A stretch of DNA of 64,000 bases from Roseiarcus sp963741405 (GCA_963741405.1 CAVUHX010000008.1:1-64000); one strand, 5' to 3'. Counted from the stretch's first letter, positions 1 to 10,614 are shown. Numbers and translations are program-made. Notes: generated by a model not told the origin, from the letters alone.

Positions 1-1828
<1,828 letters not shown>

Positions 1829-1877
1829 GCATATCAGTTATGCCTGGACGCAATGACGGGGGAGGTGTTTCATTGTC

Positions 1878-2003
1878 GCAGCCGACCCGACGCCGTCATC
1901 GCGAGCGACCCCCGGGTCGAAGAGCCCGGGGGGAAGCAATCCGGGAATCGTAGGGCGCTCTACGATCCACTGGATTGCTTCGTCGCTCGCTCCTCGCAAT
2001 GAC
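1878..2003. repeat. Intergenic palindromic repeat, family B
   Basis: An imperfect inverted repeat with outer arms of the CGTCATCGCGAGCGA and TCGCAATGACGG type. Inside is a palindromic GGGTCGAAGAGCCC-like core followed by GAAGCAATCC, then its reverse complement GGATTGCTTCG. A related copy lies at 24046-24187, and partial copies near 41704-41740 and 46862-46893. It occupies the gap between the XdhD-like gene and the divergent amidohydrolase. Such dispersed palindromes are common between genes in alphaproteobacteria; function unknown. Confidence 0.6.
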
Positions 2004-2047
2004 GGCGTTGGATCGACCTGACGTGCAAAGCGGCGAGACGGCCTCAG

Positions 2048-3277
2048 ATGCGACAAAATCTTCGGGTGAACGGCGCGCGGCTCATGTCGCGCCTGGAGCG
2101 TCTGGCCGAGGCTGGCGCCCGGCCCGACGGCGGGGTCTGCCGTCTCGCGCTCACCGAGGCCGACGGCCAGGGCCGCGACCTCGTCGTCGGCTGGATGCGC
2201 GAGCTCGGCCTTACGGTCACGATCGACGCGATCGGCAATGTGGTCGGCCTGCGCCGCGGCGTCGAGGACGGCGCCCCGGTGATGATGGGCAGCCACATCG
2301 ACACGGTGCGGACCGGCGGGCGCTACGACGGCGCGCTCGGGGTTCTCGCCGGCCTCGAGGTCGTCCAGTCGCTCGAGGAAGCGGGCGTCGTCACGCGGCG
2401 GCCGCTGGCGGTGGCCTTCTTCACCAACGAGGAGGGCGCGCGCTTCCAGCCCGACATGTTCGGGAGCCTCGTATTCACCGGCGCGCTGCCACTCGGGCGG
2501 GCGCTCGCCACGGTCGGGGTCGACGGGGCGCTCGCCGGCGAGGAGCTCGCGCGCATCGGCTATGCCGGCGAAGCGCCGGTCGGCCGGCCGAACGTCCACG
2601 CCTATGTCGAGCTGCACGTCGAACAGGGGCCGACGCTGGAGGCGGAAGGGTACGTGATCGGCGCCGTCGAAGGGGTACAGGGCATCTCCTGGACGGAGCT
2701 GACGCTCACCGGGCAGTCGAACCACGCCGGCACGACGCCGATGCGGATGCGCCGCGACGCCGGCTACGTCGCCGCCGAGATCGCCGTCTTCGCCCGCCGG
2801 CTGGCCCGCGAGCTCGGCGGCGATCAGGTCGCGACCGTCGGGGCGCTGACCTTGTCGCCGAACCTCGTCAACGTTGTCGCCGAACGCGCCCTGATGACGG
2901 TCGATTTGCGCAACACCGACAACGAAAGGCTCAAGGAAGCCGAGCGCCGCCTCGCCGCCTTCGCCGCCAGGATCGCCGCCGCCGAGGGCGTTACGGTCGA
3001 CCTCCGCACGCTCGCCCGTTTCGATCCGGTCGCCTTTGCCCCGTCGCTCGTTTCGCGGGTCGAGGCGATGGCGCGCGAGTTCGATCTGCCGGTCAAGCGG
3101 CTCCCGAGCGGCGCGGGACACGACGCGCAGATCCTCGCCTCGGTCTGCCCCGCCTGCATGATCTTCGTTCCGAGCGCGAGGGGTGTGAGCCACAACATCG
3201 AGGAATACACGTCGCCCGACCATTGCGCCGCCGGCGCCGACGTGCTGCTGAGACTCGTGACCGAGCTCGCCGAATGA
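2048..3277 (+). CDS. M20-family Zn-dependent amidohydrolase (N-carbamoyl-L-amino acid hydrolase / allantoate amidohydrolase type)
   Basis: A 409-residue protein, normal length for the HyuC/AllC/beta-ureidopropionase branch of M20. Metal-ligand regions are intact: GSHIDT (His83), GRYDGALG (Asp94), TNEEGARF (Glu128-Glu129), the ELHVEQGP histidine and GAGHDAQ near the C-terminus. The dimerisation-domain signature NHAGTTPM is also present. Family members hydrolyse N-carbamoyl or ureido groups to release ammonia and CO2. It is divergent from the XdhD-like gene and 103 bp upstream of a D-aminoacylase-like gene on the same strand, so a role in ureide or hydantoin-derived nitrogen salvage is inferred. 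Exact substrate cannot be told from sequence. Confidence 0.88.
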   Translation: MRQNLRVNGARLMSRLERLAEAGARPDGGVCRLALTEADGQGRDLVVGWMRELGLTVTIDAIGNVVGLRRGVEDGAPVMMGSHIDTVRTGGRYDGALGVLAGLEVVQSLEEAGVVTRRPLAVAFFTNEEGARFQPDMFGSLVFTGALPLGRALATVGVDGALAGEELARIGYAGEAPVGRPNVHAYVELHVEQGPTLEAEGYVIGAVEGVQGISWTELTLTGQSNHAGTTPMRMRRDAGYVAAEIAVFARRLARELGGDQVATVGALTLSPNLVNVVAERALMTVDLRNTDNERLKEAERRLAAFAARIAAAEGVTVDLRTLARFDPVAFAPSLVSRVEAMAREFDLPVKRLPSGAGHDAQILASVCPACMIFVPSARGVSHNIEEYTSPDHCAAGADVLLRLVTELAE

Positions 3278-3296
3278 CGGTGTCTTCCCCTTGCAC

Positions 3297-3370
3297 CCGG
3301 CGGCCTACGGCCGCCATTCCCTTCTCCCGCTTGCGGGAAGGGGTGGCCGGCGTCAGCCGGCCGGATGAGG
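3297..3370. repeat. Intergenic palindromic repeat, family C
   Basis: Contains the small palindromes GGCGGCCTACGGCCGCC, TTCTCCCGCTTGCGGGAA and GGCCGGCGTCAGCCGGCC, one after another. Similar CTCCCGC-based hairpins occur at 5040-5160 and 5700-5765. It fills the gap between two codirectional amidohydrolase genes and could form mRNA stems. Confidence 0.5.
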
Positions 3371-3380
3371 GCCTGCGCAA

Positions 3381-5027
3381 TTGAGCCGCCAGCTCGTCCG
3401 CGACGCCATGATCGTCACCGGCGACGGGCGCACCCCGCCCTTCCCCGGCGACGTCCTGATCGACGGCGACGTCATCGTCGCGCTCGGCTCCGTCGGCCCG
3501 ACGGAAGCCGCGACCGCGGACCTTGTCACCGACGCCGGCGGCCGCGCGCTCGCGCCCGGCTTCGTCGACACCCACAACCACGGCGCGCTCGGCGGCGCGG
3601 CGCTTTCGGAAAGCGGCCTGCCGATCGCCTGCGAGCTCGCCATTCTCGGCGGAGTGACGAAGCGCATCTGCGGCGTCGACGGCCTGTCGCCGGCCCCCGT
3701 CGCCGAGGCGCAGCGATCGCAATATGCGGCGCAGCTGAAACCCCTCGACGGCGCAATTCCAGGCGAATGGACGTGGAGCTCCGTCGCCGAGTTCCTCGCC
3801 TGGCATCGCGGGCGCTCGGTCACCGACATGGGGATCTATCTCGGCCATTCTGCGGTGCGCCGGGTCGTCATGGCGAATGTCGCGCGGGTCGCCTCCGACG
3901 CCGAGATCACGGCGATGGCGGAAGTGGTCAAGCGCGAGGCGGCCCTCACGCTCGGGCTCTCGACCGGGCTCGTCTACAACCCGGCTGTCTATTCCGACCA
4001 GCGCGAGATCACCGCGCTCGTCCGCGCCTTCAACGCGGTCAAGCCCGGCGCGCTCTTTCCGCATCTGCGCTCGGAGAGCGACAACATCATCGCCAGCGCG
4101 AAAGAGGTGATCGAGGCCGCGGTCGACGGCGGCGGCGGCTATTGCAACGAGCATTCGAAGATCGCAGGCGCAGCGAACTACGACCGCATCGGCGACCTCG
4201 AGGGCCTGCTCGCCGACGCCGCCGCTTTAGTTCCGACCATGGAGAACATGTACCCCTACACCGCCGGCTCGACCACCGGCGACGCCATCTTCCCGCCGGA
4301 GATGCGCGCCGGTGGCCGGGCGGAGTTCCTGGCGTCGCTTGACGATCCCGCGCTCCGCGCGGCGATGATCGCGAAGATGCGAACCGACTCCAGGAGCTGG
4401 GACAATTTCGTCCATTTCTGCGGCGGGCTCGCGGGGATCCAGATCGCCGGGGTGAAGCCGGGCGTCGGCGACGCCTGGCTCGGCCGCCGCCTCGCCGACG
4501 TGGCGCGCGCGGCCGGCGCCGACGATCTCGACAGCGACGCAGCCTACGCGGCGGTGTTCGACTTCTTCGCCGTGAACGAGGCCGAGATCGCGATCATCAC
4601 CCACTACGGCAACGACGCGACGATGGAGCGCTTCTTCCGTCGCCCGACCATGGCCATCTGCACCGACGGGCTGATGCCCGGGCCGGGCCAGAAGCCGCAT
4701 CCGCGCTCGCTCGGCTCGTTCCCCAAAGCCCTGCGCATGGCGCGCGACATGGGGATTCCGCTCCAGGAGATCGTCTGGCGGATGGCGACCTTGCCCTGCC
4801 GTTTCCTCAACCTGCCCGACCCGACCATGCGCGTCGGCGCCGACGCGTCGCTGACCCTGTTCGACTGGGCGACTGTCGGCGAGCGCAACGACTACCTGAA
4901 CCCGGAGATCCGGCCGGCGGGCATCGACCGGGTGTGGATCCACGGGCGCCTCGTGCTCGACCACGGAAAGCTCTCCGCGCCGCGGCCATTCCCGGGGCGC
5001 GTGCTGACGAGCCCCTTGCGCGCCTGA
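3381..5027 (+). CDS. D-aminoacylase / N-acyl-D-amino-acid amidohydrolase family protein
   Basis: A 548-residue amidohydrolase-superfamily TIM barrel with a flanking beta sandwich. The first metal site is APGFVDTHNHG (His65 and His67). The later site includes FPHLRSESDN, and ITHYGNDATME followed by AICTDG supplies the late aspartate. The C-terminus IDRVWIHGRLVLDHGK is the usual end of the family. Members deacylate N-acyl-D-amino acids or hydrolyse related cyclic amides. The start is TTG at 3381; there is no strong Shine-Dalgarno because a palindromic repeat abuts it. Placement behind the M20 hydrolase suggests joint use, but substrate is unknown. Confidence 0.85.
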   Translation: MSRQLVRDAMIVTGDGRTPPFPGDVLIDGDVIVALGSVGPTEAATADLVTDAGGRALAPGFVDTHNHGALGGAALSESGLPIACELAILGGVTKRICGVDGLSPAPVAEAQRSQYAAQLKPLDGAIPGEWTWSSVAEFLAWHRGRSVTDMGIYLGHSAVRRVVMANVARVASDAEITAMAEVVKREAALTLGLSTGLVYNPAVYSDQREITALVRAFNAVKPGALFPHLRSESDNIIASAKEVIEAAVDGGGGYCNEHSKIAGAANYDRIGDLEGLLADAAALVPTMENMYPYTAGSTTGDAIFPPEMRAGGRAEFLASLDDPALRAAMIAKMRTDSRSWDNFVHFCGGLAGIQIAGVKPGVGDAWLGRRLADVARAAGADDLDSDAAYAAVFDFFAVNEAEIAIITHYGNDATMERFFRRPTMAICTDGLMPGPGQKPHPRSLGSFPKALRMARDMGIPLQEIVWRMATLPCRFLNLPDPTMRVGADASLTLFDWATVGERNDYLNPEIRPAGIDRVWIHGRLVLDHGKLSAPRPFPGRVLTSPLRA

Positions 5028-5039
5028 GGCTCCTTTGAG

Positions 5040-5160
5040 CAAGATGGAATGAGGGGGCGCCGGCGCCCTCTCCCGCTTCGCGGGCGAGGGGAGCGCGGCG
5101 CCGTCGATCCCTTCTCCCGCTTGCGAAAGAAGGTGGCGCGAAGCGCCGGAGGGGGCGCGG
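5040..5160. repeat. Intergenic palindromic repeats, family C
   Basis: Successive inverted repeats: GGGCGCCGGCGCCC, CTCCCGCTTCGCGGGCGAG, and TTCTCCCGCTTGCGAAAGAA, followed by GGCGCGAAGCGCC. Same building blocks as at 3297-3370. The position just after the D-aminoacylase stop suggests a possible role as an mRNA 3' structure. Confidence 0.5.
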
Positions 5161-5209
5161 CGCCGCCTCGCTGGCGTTCGGGCGCCCCGACAGCGCGAGG
5201 GAGCACGAA

Positions 5210-5590
5210 ATGGAAGACCGTGAGATTCGAGCGGCGTTGGATCGTCACTGGGCCGCGTCCGACGCCAACGACTTCGAGGTCGAGCACCAGATCTACCGGG
5301 ACGACGCCGTGCTCGACTATCCGCAGTCTGGCGAGCGCATCCGCGGCCGGCAAAAGATTCAGGCGTCCCGCTTCGCGCAGCCGAACAAGAAGCGCTTCAC
5401 GGTTCGGCGCGTGCTTGGCGCCGGCGACCTTTGGGTTACCGAATTCGTCCTCAATTACGACGGGAAACCGTCCTACACAGTGAGCATCATGGAGTTCCAG
5501 GACGGCAAGGTGACCCGCGAAACCCAATATTTTTGCGATCCGTTCGAGCCGGGGCCTTCGCGCGCGCAATGGGTCGAACGGATGCCGTGA
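5210..5590 (+). CDS. SnoaL-like / NTF2-fold protein
   Basis: A 126-residue protein with the cone-shaped NTF2/SnoaL pattern: an N-terminal helix region (DREIRAALDRHWAAS), then HQIYRDDAVLDYPQSGERIRG and beta strands ending in KVTRETQYFCDPFEP. Members are small cytosolic ligand-binding proteins or isomerases; no catalytic assignment is possible. ATG is preceded by AGGGAGC. No clear operon partner. Confidence 0.75.
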   Translation: MEDREIRAALDRHWAASDANDFEVEHQIYRDDAVLDYPQSGERIRGRQKIQASRFAQPNKKRFTVRRVLGAGDLWVTEFVLNYDGKPSYTVSIMEFQDGKVTRETQYFCDPFEPGPSRAQWVERMP

Positions 5591-5699
5591 GATGGGAAGG
5601 GGGTGAAGTCCTGCGCCGTCGCCCTCAGCTTGTCGAAGGATCGGGTTCGACAGCGTCGCGGAGACCGGGGCGCTCGGGTTCATTCATCGAGGTCGGTGA

Positions 5700-5765
5700 A
5701 ACCCCTCTCCCGCACAGGGCGTCGAGACCGACGCCCGTCGTTCGACGGGCTATGCGGGAGAGGGT
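5700..5765. repeat. Hairpin-forming repeat, family C
   Basis: Arms ACCCCTCTCCCGCA (5701-5714) and TGCGGGAGAGGGT (5753-5765) pair with one bulge around a 38-nt loop. The loop holds a second small palindrome, GTCGTTCGAC. It lies at the 3' side of both convergent flanking genes, so it may also act as a bidirectional terminator. Confidence 0.5.
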
Positions 5766-5771
5766 GGCGCG

Positions 5772-5975
5772 CTACGGCCTGTTGGCGGACACCCAGCGCA
5801 TGATTTCTTCCTTGAGCAAGGCCCGGCTGCTCGGCCCTTCGATGCTGTAGAGCTCGGCGCGTTGCTGGTGATAGAGGTCGCGCGCCTGTTCGAGCGCGGC
5901 TTCTATGCTTGGGACGCTCGGGGAAATCCTGTCCTGATCGAGATGGTCCCGGTAGAGAACTTTCCAGTCAGCCAT
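5772..5975 (-). CDS. Small hypothetical protein (67 aa)
   Basis: A 67-residue, charged, probably helical cytosolic protein beginning MADWKVLYRDHL and ending EEIMRWVSANRP. It has no signal peptide, membrane segment or recognised motif. The amino-acid mix is that of a real protein (aromatic and acidic residues spaced along helices) and differs from the arginine/serine-rich noise of antisense frames. I do not recognise a function. Confidence 0.55.
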   Translation of the reverse strand: MADWKVLYRDHLDQDRISPSVPSIEAALEQARDLYHQQRAELYSIEGPSSRALLKEEIMRWVSANRP

Positions 5976-6056
5976 GGTCCAGGTTCCCTGGTCGCAATGG
6001 AGGCGTCCGGCGCTCCCGCCTCGACGCGCCGGCTATCATGCGTCGTTCGAGACTCA

Positions 6057-6296
6057 TCAGGCCGGCGCGCTCGCCCGACCGAACTCCTGCGCGGCGCGGA
6101 CCGCGATTTCATTCCTGACGCCGGTCACGCCGGGCACCCGACGCACGGTCGCCTCCGCGCAGGACCTTTGGTAGGCCCGCCCGACCACCCCCCGCAGGGT
6201 GACCACGCCGCGGTCCACGTCCGCGGTCACGCGGTATCGAGGGACCGCGAGATTCCAATACAGTGCGTTCGCAACATCGGCGCGGAGATCGGCCAT
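6057..6296 (-). CDS. BON-domain protein
   Basis: A single BON domain of 79 residues with the expected alpha-beta-beta-alpha-beta order: DVANALYWNLAVP, VTADVDRGVVTLRGVVG, YQRSCAEATVRRVPGVTGVRNEI. BON domains usually bind phospholipid or lie in osmotically induced proteins such as OsmY. No signal peptide is seen here, so this copy would be cytosolic unless translation starts elsewhere. I chose the ATG at 6296 because GGAGGG precedes it by four bases; an upstream ATG at 6335 adds 13 arginine-rich residues. Confidence 0.75.
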   Translation of the reverse strand: MADLRADVANALYWNLAVPRYRVTADVDRGVVTLRGVVGRAYQRSCAEATVRRVPGVTGVRNEIAVRAAQEFGRASAPA

Positions 6297-6695
6297 AACG
6301 CGCCCTCCCATGGATCGGGACGTCGGACGCCTCATCTTGGGCTAAGATTTCGGCATGAGCCCGACGAATTCTTGACTAGCAAACCCGTCAATCCGAGACA
6401 ACCATGTAAAATAATTAAATGCAATTGAAAGATTTGGGGATGCGACACTATTACTCAGGCGACAACCGGCAACATCTCCAGGTTTCCGGTCGCGACAGGC
6501 ATTGCGGGAGTCGCTTTCTTGAAACGGCGCTGAATAAGCGCCGACGAGCCCGTGCAGGCGGCGGGCGGTTCCTCGCAAACCGAAGGAGGCTGCTAATCAA
6601 GGTATGACGGGCCGGAAAATGTGATATCTCTCGAATAGCGGCTGGCGAAGCGCCAGGGTCGGCGGTCACCGGGGACTGCTGTCGGAGGGGACGCA
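6297..6695. other. Gap without a convincing gene
   Basis: About 400 bases, noticeably more AT-rich than surroundings around 6360-6480, between the divergent BON and cyclase genes. It should hold both promoters. I found no gene with protein-like composition and no clear -35/-10 pair. Confidence 0.5.
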
Positions 6696-7980
6696 ATGAC
6701 TTACTCGGTGCCGCCCAACGAGGCCGGACGGCTTGCAGCGGTTCGAGCGCTGAATATCGTCGGCACCCCGCCGGAGATCGCCTTTGACGAGATCAGCGAA
6801 CTGGCCGCGCAGATTTCCCAATGTCCCGTATCCTACATCACCTTCGCGGACGACGATCGCTTTTGGCTGAAGGCCAAATATGGCCTCCCACCCGACTTCA
6901 ACGAATGTCCGCGCGAAATCTCGTTTTGCGCGACAACAATATGCGGTACCGAAATGGTGATTGCGCCCAGATCTGCGCGACGATACCCGTTTCAGCCAAT
7001 TTCCGACTGTCACGGGCGATCCCCACCTGCAGTTCTATTGCGGCATTCCGCTTGTAACCGAAGCCGGTTACGCGCTTGGGACGCTGACCGTCATGGATTT
7101 TGAGCCGCGCAAGCTGGCCTTCGAGCAGACCGAGTCGCTGCGCCGTCTTTCGCGGCAGGTGATGACCCAATTGGAGCTGCGGCGACAGCTGATCGAGTTC
7201 CATCAGGCCATGAAGGAACTGGATCAGGCGCATACCGATCTGGCCGCGGAGAAGGCGCGGACGGAGGAATTGCTCGCGAATATCCTGCCCTCGTCGATTG
7301 CCGAGGAACTCAAGAAAAATGGCAAGGTGCAACCGAAATACGCGCCATCGGCGACGATCCTGTTCGCCGACATCAAGGGCTTCACGCTCCTGGCCGAACG
7401 GATGGAGCCTGTCGCGCTGATCGGGCTGCTCGACCAGTATTTCACGGCCTACGACGAAATCGTAACCCGCCACGGGCTCGAGAAGCTCAAGACCATTGGC
7501 GACGCCTACATGGCGGTTGCCGGCGTGCCGGCTGCCAGCCGCCGGCATCCGATCGACGCCTGCCTTGCCGCGCTGGAAATTCAGGCTGTCACGGCCCGCA
7601 TGAAGGCGCAGCGCGAGAAGATGCGGTTGCCTGCGCTCGAACTGCGCGTGGGACTCCATACCGGGCCGGTCATGTCGGGCGTCGTCGGCCGGCGGAAATT
7701 CACCTTCGATATCTGGGGCGACGCGGTGAACACGGCCGCCCTCATGGAATCGAACGGCGCTCCGGGACGGATCAATATCTCGGAAACCGTGGAGGGGCGC
7801 GTCAGGACTTTGTTCGAACTGGAGCCGCGCGGCGCCGTCGAGACCAAGCATAACCGCAAGCTTGAAATGTTTTTCCTCAATCGGCTGAAGCCGGACTATT
7901 CGCGCGACGCGGATGGCCGCATGCCGAACGACAAGTTCGCCGCCGAATGCCATCGCCTGGTCAGCGGCTTCGCCGCGTAG
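6696..7980 (+). pseudogene. GAF-domain class III adenylate/guanylate cyclase, single frameshift
   Basis: Residues 1-150 form a GAF sensor (FADDDRFWLKAKYGLP, PREISFCATTICG, YCGIPLVTEAGYALGTL). A short coiled linker (about QLELRRQLIEFHQAM to EEL) leads into a class III cyclase domain. Metal aspartates are in ILFADIKGF and LKTIGDAYMAV, and FDIWGDAVN carries an adenine-type aspartate. The frame changes at 6966-6968: ATT GCG CCC AGA needs one C fewer to read IAPDLRDDTR, so a homopolymer insertion splits the gene (6696 frame, then 6961-7980). The transition-state arginine expected four residues after the Asn is Leu (CTC at 7741). The product would make cAMP if repaired and active. Confidence 0.85.
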
Positions 7981-8013
7981 GCCCCTCCGCGGTCAGGACG
8001 CTTCGAGGTGTGC

Positions 8014-8182
8014 GCCCCTTCCCCAGCTTTGCTGGGGAAGGGGCCGGCGGAGCCGGCCAGATGGGGTGTGGCCCGCTGTTTCGAAGCCGGCAGGCTCGCA
8101 TGACCAAAGCAGCGAGTCTGTCGACGATGCCCCCTGCTTTCCACACCCCATCCTGTCGCCTCCCGGCGGCTGGAGCGGGGGA
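8014..8182. repeat. Large palindromic intergenic repeat, family A (copy 1, inverted)
   Basis: About 170 bp with one arm made of the hairpin CTTCCCCAGCTTTGCTGGGG plus GGCCGGCGGAGCCGGCC and GATGGGGTGTGG. The other arm contains CCTGCTTTCCACACCCCATC. It is the reverse complement of the elements at 39178-39355 and 41514-41690, with a diverged centre. No coding capacity; located between the cyclase and the DUF559 gene. Confidence 0.75.
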
Positions 8183-8207
8183 GTCACACCTGCGATAGGG
8201 AGGCAAG

Positions 8208-9128
8208 ATGGACGAGCCGCCCAGCTTCCGTCAGTCCTCGCGCAAGTTCGCCCGGGCGCAGCGTCAGAACATGACGAATGCGGAGACCATGCTTTGGCGC
8301 GCCGTGCGGAATCATCAGATCGACGGACACGGCTTTCGCAGACAAACGCCGATCGGACCCTATTTCGCCGATTTCGTTTGTCTCGCGCGAAACATCATCG
8401 TCGAAGCGGACGGTCGCACGCACGAGACTGCGGACGCGGAGATCAAGGACGCCGAAAGGGACGCATGGTTTCAACGCGCCGGATTTCGCGGACTTCGATT
8501 TTCCGACGACCTCATCATCGGTGGACTGCCGATCGTCGTCGAGCGCTGGTTGTCACGCGTCAGGTCTTTGTCGCCGCTTCCTCAGTCGTCAATGCGGCGC
8601 CGCGGCCGAAGAGGCATGGCGCGCCGGTCCCGCCACCTTCAGCGCCTCGAACTCCGCGTCGGTGAAAAGACGCGAGCGCGCGACAAATCGCACGCCGTCG
8701 GCCGCTTCCAGCGAAAAGCTGTCGCCGCCTTCTGTCGTCACGTCGATGATGATCTGGCAGCCCGACCAGTAGTCGAATTGCGCCGCCCCGACATAGAACG
8801 GACAGCTCTCGATCGCACCCAGCAAGACGTCGCTCGCGCCCACGCGAAAGTCGCTCTGGCGGAAGCACATTGGCGCGCTGCCCTCGCAGCATCCGCCCGA
8901 GAGGTGAAAGATCAGGGGCCCATGCTCGGCCTTCAACGCCGCGACCAGCGCGACGGCTTCAGGCGTGAAGACGACTTTTTCGGTCATCGGCCCTTCCGCG
9001 GTCATCGAAAAACGAAGAGGCGTCCGGCGCCTTCCCAAGCGCCGGACGTCGCGAGAGAAGCCGCGCCTTTTGGCGCGGCTTCTCTCGATGCTCTCAGAAA
9101 AAGCCCATCGCATTCGGGTTGTAGCTGA
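8208..9128 (+). CDS. DUF559 (very-short-patch-repair-like) endonuclease-fold protein with antisense read-through tail
   Basis: The first about 120 residues are a DUF559 domain, related to the Vsr/PD-(D/E)XK nuclease fold. It shows NAETMLWRAVRNHQIDGHGFRRQ, IGPYFADFVCLARNIIVEADG and the following helices. Family proteins normally stop soon after the segment seen here at GGLPIVVERWL (about 8560). This frame instead lacks a stop and runs to 9128 across the antisense DUF779 gene, giving an arginine-rich tail unlike a real domain. Either the stop was lost by mutation or an indel, or the tail is non-functional. ATG has a good GGGAGG site four bases upstream. Confidence 0.7.
   Translation: MDEPPSFRQSSRKFARAQRQNMTNAETMLWRAVRNHQIDGHGFRRQTPIGPYFADFVCLARNIIVEADGRTHETADAEIKDAERDAWFQRAGFRGLRFSDDLIIGGLPIVVERWLSRVRSLSPLPQSSMRRRGRRGMARRSRHLQRLELRVGEKTRARDKSHAVGRFQRKAVAAFCRHVDDDLAARPVVELRRPDIERTALDRTQQDVARAHAKVALAEAHWRAALAASAREVKDQGPMLGLQRRDQRDGFRREDDFFGHRPFRGHRKTKRRPAPSQAPDVAREAAPFGAASLDALRKSPSHSGCS
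8589..8987 (-). CDS. DUF779 domain protein, partner of the aldehyde dehydrogenase
   Basis: A 132-residue DUF779 protein starting MTEKVVFTPEAVALV with the conserved HLSGGCCEGSAPMC and an IIIDVTTEGGDSFSLE strand region. The adjacent cysteines suggest metal or redox chemistry but the function is unknown. DUF779 genes are typically found directly downstream of ExaC/AcoD-type aldehyde dehydrogenase genes, exactly as here. I chose the ATG at 8987 (GGAAGGG just upstream) over 9005 or 9113; the longer forms add arginine-rich sequence crossing the hairpins. Confidence 0.8.
   Translation of the reverse strand: MTEKVVFTPEAVALVAALKAEHGPLIFHLSGGCCEGSAPMCFRQSDFRVGASDVLLGAIESCPFYVGAAQFDYWSGCQIIIDVTTEGGDSFSLEAADGVRFVARSRLFTDAEFEALKVAGPARHASSAAAPH
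9021..9087 (-). terminator. Two strong hairpins between aldehyde dehydrogenase and DUF779 genes
   Basis: A perfect 16-bp stem (9052-9067 pairs with 9072-9087) encloses a TTTT loop. A second hairpin with a 10-bp stem lies at 9021-9050. Both sit just 3' of the dehydrogenase stop and before the DUF779 start. There is no T-tract after the stem, so this may be a processing or attenuation structure and not a full stop. Confidence 0.5.
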
Positions 9129-10614
9129 CGAGCAGGTTTTTCGTCTGCTGATAGTGATCCAAGATCATTTTATGCGTTTCGCGGCCGAAGCCCGACTGCT
9201 TGTAGCCGCCGAACGCAGCATGCGCCGGATACACATGATAGCAGTTCGTCCACACACGCCCGGCCTGGATCTCGCGGCCGACACGATAGGCGGTGGTCCC
9301 GTCGCGCGACCAGACGCCGGCGCCGAGTCCGTAGATCGTGTCGTTGCCGATCTCGATCGCCTCTTCCATGGTCTTGAACTTCGTCACCGAGAGAACCGGG
9401 CCGAAGATCTCTTCCTGGAAGACGCGCATCTTGTTGTGGCCGACGAAGACGGTCGGCTTCACATAGTAGCCATTCTCGAGCGCGCCGCCGAGGTGAGCCT
9501 GCTCGCCGCCGGTCATGCACTTCGCGCCTTCCTTCTTGCCGATGTCGATATAGTTCAGGATCTTGTCGAGCTGGCCCTTGGAGCATTGCGCGCCCATCTG
9601 GGTCGTCGGATCGAGCGGATCGCCGACCTTGATCTTGGCGACACGGGCGACCGCCTTTTCCATGAACCTGTCGAAGATCAACTCCTGCACCAGCGCGCGA
9701 GACGGGCATGTGCAGACTTCGCCTTTGTTGAAGGCGAAGAGAGCGAAGCCCTCGAGCGCCTTGTCGAGGAAGGCGTCGTCCTTGTCCATGACGTCGGCGA
9801 AGAAGATGTTGGGCGACTTGCCGCCAAGCTCCAATGTCATGGGGATGATTGTCTCGGCCGCGTATTGCATGATCTGCCGGCCGGTCGTCGTCTCGCCGGT
9901 GAAGGCGATCTTGTTGATCCGCGGGCTGCGGGCGAGCGGAGCGCCGACTTCGGAGCCGTGGCCGAAGACGACGTTGAGAACGCCAGGCGGCAGCACGTCG
10001 CCGATCAGGTCCATCAGCACCGCAAGGCTCATCGGCGTGTCGGAAGCCGGCTTGATCACCACGCAATTTCCCGCAACGAGCGCCGGCGCCATCTTCCAGG
10101 ACGCCATCAAGAGCGGGAAGTTCCAGGGAATAATCTGACCTACGACGCCAAGCGGCTCGCGGAAGTGATAGGCGACCGTGTCGTGATCGATCTCGCCGAC
10201 CGTTCCCTCTTCCGCTCGGATGCACCCGGCGAAATAGCGGAAGTGATCGGCCGAGAGCGGCACGTCCGCACCCGTCGTCTCGCGGATCGGCTTGCCGTTG
10301 TCGCGGGTCTCGACATGGGCGAGCAAGTCGAGATTGTCTTCGATTCGATCGGCGATGGTGTTGAGCATTTTCGCACGCTCGGTCGGCGACGTGCGGGCCC
10401 ATTTGTCCTTGGCCGCATGCGCGGCGTCGAGGGCGAGCTCGACGTCTTCGGCGTCCGAACGGGCCACTTCGCAAAGCGTGCTGCCGTCAATCGGGCTCTT
10501 GTCCGTAAAGTAGCGCCCTTTCGCCGGCGCCTTCCACGCGCCACCAATGAAATTGTCGTACCGTGTCCGAAGACCGCTGATGTCAAGAGCAGATTTCTTA
10601 GCTTTATCAAGCAT
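9094..10614 (-). CDS. NAD-dependent aldehyde dehydrogenase, ExaC/AcoD type
   Basis: A 506-residue aldehyde dehydrogenase, the family's usual length. IPWNFPLL begins the Rossmann core, FTGETTTGR binds the cofactor, Glu262 lies in LELGGKSPN and the catalytic Cys301 in GEVCTCPSR. EEIFGPVLSV and FGGYKQSGFGRE are intact at the C-terminus. The closest type is the acetaldehyde dehydrogenase of ethanol and acetoin metabolism; the DUF779 neighbour supports this. I place the start at 10614 (MLDKAKKSA) because GGAGG lies seven bases upstream; a start at 10641 is possible but less good. Confidence 0.92.
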   Translation of the reverse strand: MLDKAKKSALDISGLRTRYDNFIGGAWKAPAKGRYFTDKSPIDGSTLCEVARSDAEDVELALDAAHAAKDKWARTSPTERAKMLNTIADRIEDNLDLLAHVETRDNGKPIRETTGADVPLSADHFRYFAGCIRAEEGTVGEIDHDTVAYHFREPLGVVGQIIPWNFPLLMASWKMAPALVAGNCVVIKPASDTPMSLAVLMDLIGDVLPPGVLNVVFGHGSEVGAPLARSPRINKIAFTGETTTGRQIMQYAAETIIPMTLELGGKSPNIFFADVMDKDDAFLDKALEGFALFAFNKGEVCTCPSRALVQELIFDRFMEKAVARVAKIKVGDPLDPTTQMGAQCSKGQLDKILNYIDIGKKEGAKCMTGGEQAHLGGALENGYYVKPTVFVGHNKMRVFQEEIFGPVLSVTKFKTMEEAIEIGNDTIYGLGAGVWSRDGTTAYRVGREIQAGRVWTNCYHVYPAHAAFGGYKQSGFGRETHKMILDHYQQTKNLLVSYNPNAMGFF

